Positions 59,363 to 64,000 of a stretch of 64,000 nucleotides of DNA are shown here, piece after piece. Location of the stretch: assembly GCF_003597395.2 (NCBI RefSeq), contig NC_133771.1:125710099-125774098 (forward strand). Reading direction: 5' to 3'. The stretch comes from Chelonoidis abingdonii. Taxonomy: Eukaryota > Chordata > Testudines > Testudinidae. The notes beneath the pieces are model-generated. The model worked only from the letters and a program-made list of their open reading frames with translations. It did not search any database and was not told the origin of the DNA. A program made the position numbers and the translations under genes. The stretch's first letter is position 1. The number at the start of each line of letters is the position of its first letter.

Positions 59363-59551
59363 CACCTCTACCCTGATATAACGCAACCTGATTTAACATA
59401 AATTCAGATATAACCCAGTAAAGCAGTGCTTCGGCGGGGGTGGGCTGCATGCTCTGGCGGATCAAAGCAAGTTCGATATAATACGGTTTCACCTATAACA
59501 TGGTAAGATTTTTTTGGCTCCTGAGGACAATATTCTATCGGGGTAGAGGTG
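59363..59551. mobile_element. Tigger/mariner-like MITE with TA TSD
   Basis: The 189-base element starts CACCTCTACCCTGATATAAC and ends TTCTATCGGGGTAGAGGTG. TA flanks both sides (59361-59362 and 59552-59553). Internal AAGCAAGTTCGATATAATAC and TATAACATGGTAAGATTTTT match a common turtle MITE. It is non-coding. Confidence 0.88.
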
Positions 59552-59559
59552 TAATTGTA

Positions 59560-61195
59560 TAATTTAACTCAACCATGTTTGGGAATAAAGTTTGTATAAA
59601 ATATTCTAGTCAAAGGTAAGCTGTATTGTATCGCATGTGTCTGCGCTTTGTTATTTATTGAATTACTGCATCTCTTGCCTTACATCAATCTGGATGTCAG
59701 ATAGCTCTAAATATTTGACAGTAAGTACTTTATTGCATTGAAAAATAGATCTAAGGTACCAAAGATATTATCAAGGAAATGGGTAAGAACTGCTCCTATT
59801 CTAATTTGATGCAAACTTTCTAAGATGCTAATTCATTACTACAGAGCAGATTCTCTCTTTGAAAATCAATTTGGGTTTAAAGCAGTGAGTTGGGCAACAG
59901 AGATTAATAAAACTATCAACTCTCACATTCCCACTTGAATGGAAATCAGAACTGAAAGTTATATTTGTAAGTAAATCATCTGTAGCAGTCATAGTGATTT
60001 ATTTCAGTACTCTCAGTAGTTTTGGATAGTGACAGTATGCGTATGATGTGATGAATTATTTTCTTCAAAAGTCATTTAATAATAAAGTTCACTTCTATGC
60101 TTTGCTTCAGGCTAAGTAGCTTTTTCAGCATGTTTGTAGCTGTATTCTACTGTTAAAGAAAATCTCCTACATTAATAGGATCCCACCTCTTAACCTGTTC
60201 CTCTCTTCTTTCTATGCTTAGGGTTTGTCCTGACCAAAAGGGGTTATTTATTGCTATGTATCTTACTAAATGGTACCGTCATAAGAATCATCCATATCCT
60301 ACCTAGAGCTTAGCAACATTTTTTTGGACAAAACTTTTCTTTCCACCAAAAATTGCAGTTTCACATTGACTGAAACATTTTGTGAATTCATGCTGAATTC
60401 ATCAAATTGTTTTCACCAAACGAAAGAGCTTTAAAAAAGTCAAAACACTTTTTTTTTTTTTATTCAAAATAACTTTTTTTTCTAATTTAACTTCAATTTC
60501 ATTTTATTAAAGGGTAAAAAAAATACCTGAAAATGAAATACATGTTCCATTTTGGGTTGAGGCCAACCAGTGAATCAGATAAATCAGTTATCTGTAGAGC
60601 TTTAAGCCTAACACACGACACTGAGTCATTTTGGAATCAGTTTGGAACTAATTAAACACATTCAATTACTGGACATCCAGCCCTTAGGAAGAATCATCAG
60701 CAGAACTTCAGACTTACCCATGTAAGATTCCTGATGAATTTCTCTTTGGCATACTGAGCTGATGATGCTTCCTTTGGAAATGGAACGCTGATCACTACTC
60801 TCTTGGCACACTCAGCTTATTTAGTAATTTGCTGTTTATTTAAGGAGACTGGGGGGAGGGTGGATGTATAGTTCTGGCAGCTGAGAACTTCAAATGTCCC
60901 AAGTCCATTTCAACAGAAAATGCCCTGACTTGTTTTCTTTGGACTCTCTCACAGAAGGAAGCTCCCCTGGAACTGAAAAAAACTCTTATTTTAAGCTGGA
61001 ACACATCTATAGCTGACAAGAGATCACTAAAGCTATCCAAAAAGGGCACAATGCTGCTTTGCTTCAAATTACATAAATTGTGTAATGGGGAATAAGGGAA
61101 CTGACAGTTGTATTACTAGCAGCTTGCGAAGTTATCATCATCATCATCATCATGTGCAAATAGTGAACCAATACTGTTGGTAATTCCAGCTGCTC
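59560..61195. other. Anonymous AT-rich sequence
   Basis: I see no gene. T-rich and A-rich runs lie at about 60450-60480. A (CAT)n microsatellite of about seven units lies at 61135-61155. Confidence 0.5.
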
Positions 61196-61204
61196 AGTGT
61201 TGTG

Positions 61205-61430
61205 GACGGAATCTCTTTAATGATAAGGAGATGTCCCCTTTGTGCCTGTGAGTAAGCCCCTTTGTAAATAGATTGAATGTCTTCAGTCTATCACTGTAAG
61301 GCATGTTTTCTAATCTTTTAATCATTCCTGTGGCTCTTCTCTGAACCCTCTACACTTTATCAACATCCCTCTCAGATTGTGGGCACCAAAACTGGACCCA
61401 GTATTCCAGAAGCGACCAGTGCCGAATACA
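61205..61430 (-). mobile_element. CR1 LINE fragment, antisense
   Basis: TTCTAATCTTTTAATCATTC, CTGTGGCTCTTCTCTGAACC, CAACATCCCTCTCAGATTGT and GGGCACCAAAACTGGACCCA then GTATTCCAGAAGCG are the complement of the CR1 ORF2 C-terminal region, with the plus-strand GTATTC matching the Q/Y-rich block seen in the 28.7-30.1 kb copy. Confidence 0.7.
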
Positions 61431-61569
61431 GAGGTGAAGTAACCTCCTAGCCGAGATTTCCCTTGCAGAGGCTCGTTGTTAGTATGGAAGTTCCAGAGTT
61501 CAAACCTTGTACGTGACCCAAAGGTGCATTGTTGCATCTGCGCTATGAGTAACATGTAAGTATAACCGA

Positions 61570-61765
61570 TACATAGCATTACATGGTGCTTATAGATTTT
61601 AACTAAGTCTCACAACATTCCTATTAAGTTTAGCGCTATTATCCACATATGGAGAAAAAGCAGCAGATAGGTGAAGTAAGCTGTCAAGACCATATACTGA
61701 CTGACCGGCAGACCAAAGATTAGAACTGAGGACCTAGTGATTCCCCATGCCATGTACATCCATCC
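61570..61765 (+). mobile_element. MIR-like SINE
   Basis: CTCACAACATTCCTATTAAG, CGCTATTATCCACATATGGA, GAAGTAAGCTGTCAAGACCA and TTAGAACTGAGGACCTAGTG follow the MIR order (ctcacaacaaccctatgagg...attatccccattttacagatg). It is strongly decayed. Confidence 0.55.
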
Positions 61766-62000
61766 AGACCAATTACAAATAAATAAGTTGACATTTCCCA
61801 TACGTATCTGTATTGACTATTTTACAATGTGGTCAGAGCTTTGTATGCTCCTGGGGATACATAACAACTGCATATGTTAATAAAAGTAGAAGTTAGCCCC
61901 CTGAGAAATGTTAAAGTACATTGTGACAGGCCAAAAGTTACTCCCAACTAAACTATACTTCATCATTACAGATGATCCAATTACAGATACATGCAATCCC

Positions 62001-62183
62001 TGTGCTCAGCATCAGAAGCTACAGAGGGTAGAAGCCGAGAGAGTGAAGGAACCCCTGTGCTCAGCATCAGAAGCTACAGAGGGTAGAAGCCGAGAGAGTG
62101 AAGGAACCCCTGTGCTCAGCATCAGAAGCTACAGAGGGTAGAAGCCGAGAGAGTGAAGGAACCCCTGTGCTCAGCATCAGAAG
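62001..62183 (+). repeat. 55-bp minisatellite, 3.3 copies
   Basis: TGTGCTCAGCATCAGAAG begins at 62001, 62056, 62111 and 62166, an exact 55-base period. The copies look identical, so the expansion is recent. Because 55 is not a multiple of three, each copy is read in a different frame and the repeat is unlikely to be coding. Confidence 0.95.
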
Positions 62184-62796
62184 AGAGGAGCTGGTTTCAG
62201 GAATATGACCTGCTTTGTGTTTACCAAAGAATCTTCAGCTTGAAAATAAAGATTAGTTATTCCCTATTTACTGTTCTACATTTCAGTTTTGTGCCAGGAC
62301 TTCCTTATCTATCTCCCGAAGAAATCCACCAATACCCTCAAGATTGCTGACAAAAAACGTTAACATTTTTGCTGCATTTGGAACTGTATTGCTAAAATAA
62401 AGACACAGAACCACGTCCTCTGGCTATCTTAGAGAAATAAAATCTGGCCTTCTGCCATCTAAGGGGGGAAATATGAATAAACGTCTGTCAACATCTGTCA
62501 AAATATTATAATTCAAAAGACAAGCCTCATGTGCAAAAAGGAGCAGGATTCACAACAAAAGCTTGTGATTTGTTTAAAAACAAAGAATTTACATTGGATG
62601 TGCTTTCATCTAATGCAACTTGAAGGACCAGAACTACAAAGGAATAAATGTAACTGGACTCCAAATAGATTCTTGAATACAAAGTGGTCCTTTGAATATA
62701 ATAAAGCAATTAATTTAAAGAAAATACACTCCCAGTGCACCAAAAGCTTAAACACTCTATGCACTTGCTAGAACATTATGCCACCATTATGCATCT

Positions 62797-62925
62797 GCCA
62801 TCTGCTGGATGGAATGTCAGACTTGCTCAGGTGAGTGTGGTCACGCCTGCTTCTAGATACTTCCTCTAGTGGTAAAATTGCTGTACAAGCTGCAGTACTA
62901 GTGTGGTCATGTCTCCCTCTAGTGG
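62797..62925 (-). promoter_or_regulatory. Cluster of three CTCF-like motifs
   Basis: On the minus strand: CCAGCAGATGGC (62797-62808) fits the CTCF core consensus CCASYAGRKGGC exactly. CCACTAGAGGAA (62861-62872) and CCACTAGAGGGA (62914-62925) match 11 of 12 at the shared core or nearly so. All three point the same way within 130 bases. Binding is inferred only. Confidence 0.5.
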
Positions 62926-62929
62926 CTTG

Positions 62930-63620
62930 AGCCTAACAGGATATCAAAATTAATACTGAGCAAGTGACACTTACTGAGAAGCAGCCAGTAATATGCATCC
63001 AGATGTTGATGGTGCAATACAAGAATTTAGCTAGCTAGAGACCTTTTAAAGGCATAGCTCTCTTCAGTTAATGCATTGTTTATCAAAACCAGTTGTTCTT
63101 CATGAGCTATTGAGGGCTGAGCTCAATGAAAGGCACTATTAGTTTAAATCATATATACCAATTTTGTGCAACAAGGTGATGTATTTCATAGGTTTTGTCC
63201 ACATTTTCAGACTGGACAACATATTATTCTCATAAAAGTCAAATAGGCTCTTAATTTGCTTCATGCACCACATTTACACTGCTGCAATTACAAGCAGGAT
63301 GTGGCCTGTTTATATTACCTAGAACCAGAGCCTCTTCTCCATTCTGTGCACAAATTCTTCATTCGTGGCTATCAAGACATAACGCTCTCTCCTGGCAGCC
63401 TGTGACTGCTTTGCACAAGGAATTCTAAAGATAAAATGCCACAGGGAAAAACAGGAGATCTTCATGTATCAGTCACCAGTGTGGTTGCAACCTGGGCCCC
63501 AGTTCAGAAAAGAAAATATGTGCCTAACTTTAAGAATGGGAGTAGTCCCACTGAAGCCAGTGAATAAACATATTTCAGCATTTGCCAATACATTCTTATT
63601 GACTTCAGTGGAACTACTCA
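62930..63620. other. Anonymous non-coding sequence
   Basis: I see no gene or named repeat. Confidence 0.5.
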
Positions 63621-63624
63621 CACA

Positions 63625-64000
63625 GAATCATAGACATGTAGGGCTGGAAGGGACCTTGAGAGGTCATCTAATCCATTCCTCCACTCAGAGGAAGGACCAA
63701 GTACACCTAGACTATCCCTGGCAGGTGCATTTCTAACCTATTCTTAAAAAACCCCCAATGACTGTCATTCCACAACTTCTCTTGGTAACCTATTGCAGTA
63801 CTTAACTATCCTTGCAGTTAGGAAAAATTTTTCCTAATAGCTAACCTAAATCTCCTTTGCTGAAGATGAACCTTCAGTGGACCTGTAAAACAATGGTTCA
63901 CTGTCCTCTTTATAACAAACATTAATATATCTAAAGACTTCTCAGTCCCACATCAGCCTTCTTTTCTCAAGATTAAAAGTGCCTAGTTTTTTTTAATCTT
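63625..64000 (-). mobile_element. CR1 LINE, antisense, runs off the window
   Basis: AGAATCATAGACATGTAGGG, CTGGAAGGGACCTTGAGAGG, GAGGAAGGACCAAGTACACC, TTCTAACCTATTCTTAAAAA and CTCAAGATTAAAAGTGCCTA form the complement of a CR1 3' region, read from its 3' end at 63625 towards the upstream part beyond the window. Its full length cannot be judged here. Confidence 0.85.

Noticed and set aside
1..64000. CRISPR arrays, operons or bacterial regulatory sites
   Set aside because: The repeats and CpG depletion are those of a vertebrate genome; the only regular short-period repeat array (62001-62183) has no spacers.

Overview
This window looks like repeat-dense vertebrate DNA, most probably from a cryptodiran turtle. 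The main evidence is the repeat set: CR1 LINE copies of the turtle type, two tRNA-derived SINEs with CR1-like tails (Cry I / tortoise Pol III SINE type), TGTCA...TGACA LTRs, hAT and Harbinger MITEs, and CpG depletion. I find no intact host protein-coding gene. Every coding-like stretch I recognise is a broken transposable element, so the window is probably intergenic or intronic.

Layout. 1-9 kb: mostly anonymous sequence with CR1 3' ends, a solo LTR (4471-5073), a hAT MITE (5460-5790), a Harbinger-type MITE and fold-back repeats. 10-17 kb: a solo LTR with a perfect 5-bp target duplication (10595-11324), three hAT MITEs (11570-11902, 13200-13470, 16706-16978), a SINE, a pogo/Tigger-like MITE inside a degenerate local duplication (14.7-16.1 kb), and an antisense SGNH-hydrolase fragment (about 17.06-17.5 kb) typical of DIRS/Ngaro retroelements. 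18503-19151 is an assembly gap. 21.5-23.7 kb: a LINE fragment, then decayed tRNA-like units (Arg, Gly, Val), the Val copy split by a small MITE. 25131-26724: two LTRs in inverted orientation sharing one target duplication. 28.75-30.1 kb: a long antisense CR1 with reverse-transcriptase motifs.

31022-38775 is an LTR copy with a perfect AGGTC target duplication, but its interior (about 31.56-38.6 kb) is unlike everything else. It is CpG-rich and strongly T-over-A skewed, with no recognisable repeat and no convincing gene. I consider unpolished or spurious assembly sequence the best explanation, with foreign DNA as the alternative.

41613-45909 is a full-length PIF/Harbinger element with TIRs, a TAG duplication, a broken Myb-like gene (+) and a broken DDE transposase (-). 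46043-50545 is a decayed hAT (ZMYM/DUF4371-type) transposase, interrupted by a Penelope-like repeat that carries a decayed hammerhead-like core and by a 1.35-kb hAT element. The last 14 kb hold a TIR element (about 54381-55398), a LINE ORF2 end, a SINE, a Tigger-like MITE, MIR-like SINEs, a 55-bp minisatellite, three CTCF-like motifs at about 62.8 kb, and a CR1 copy running off the window end.

All family names come from remembered consensus patterns and from termini, duplications and motifs visible in the sequence. No database search was run.
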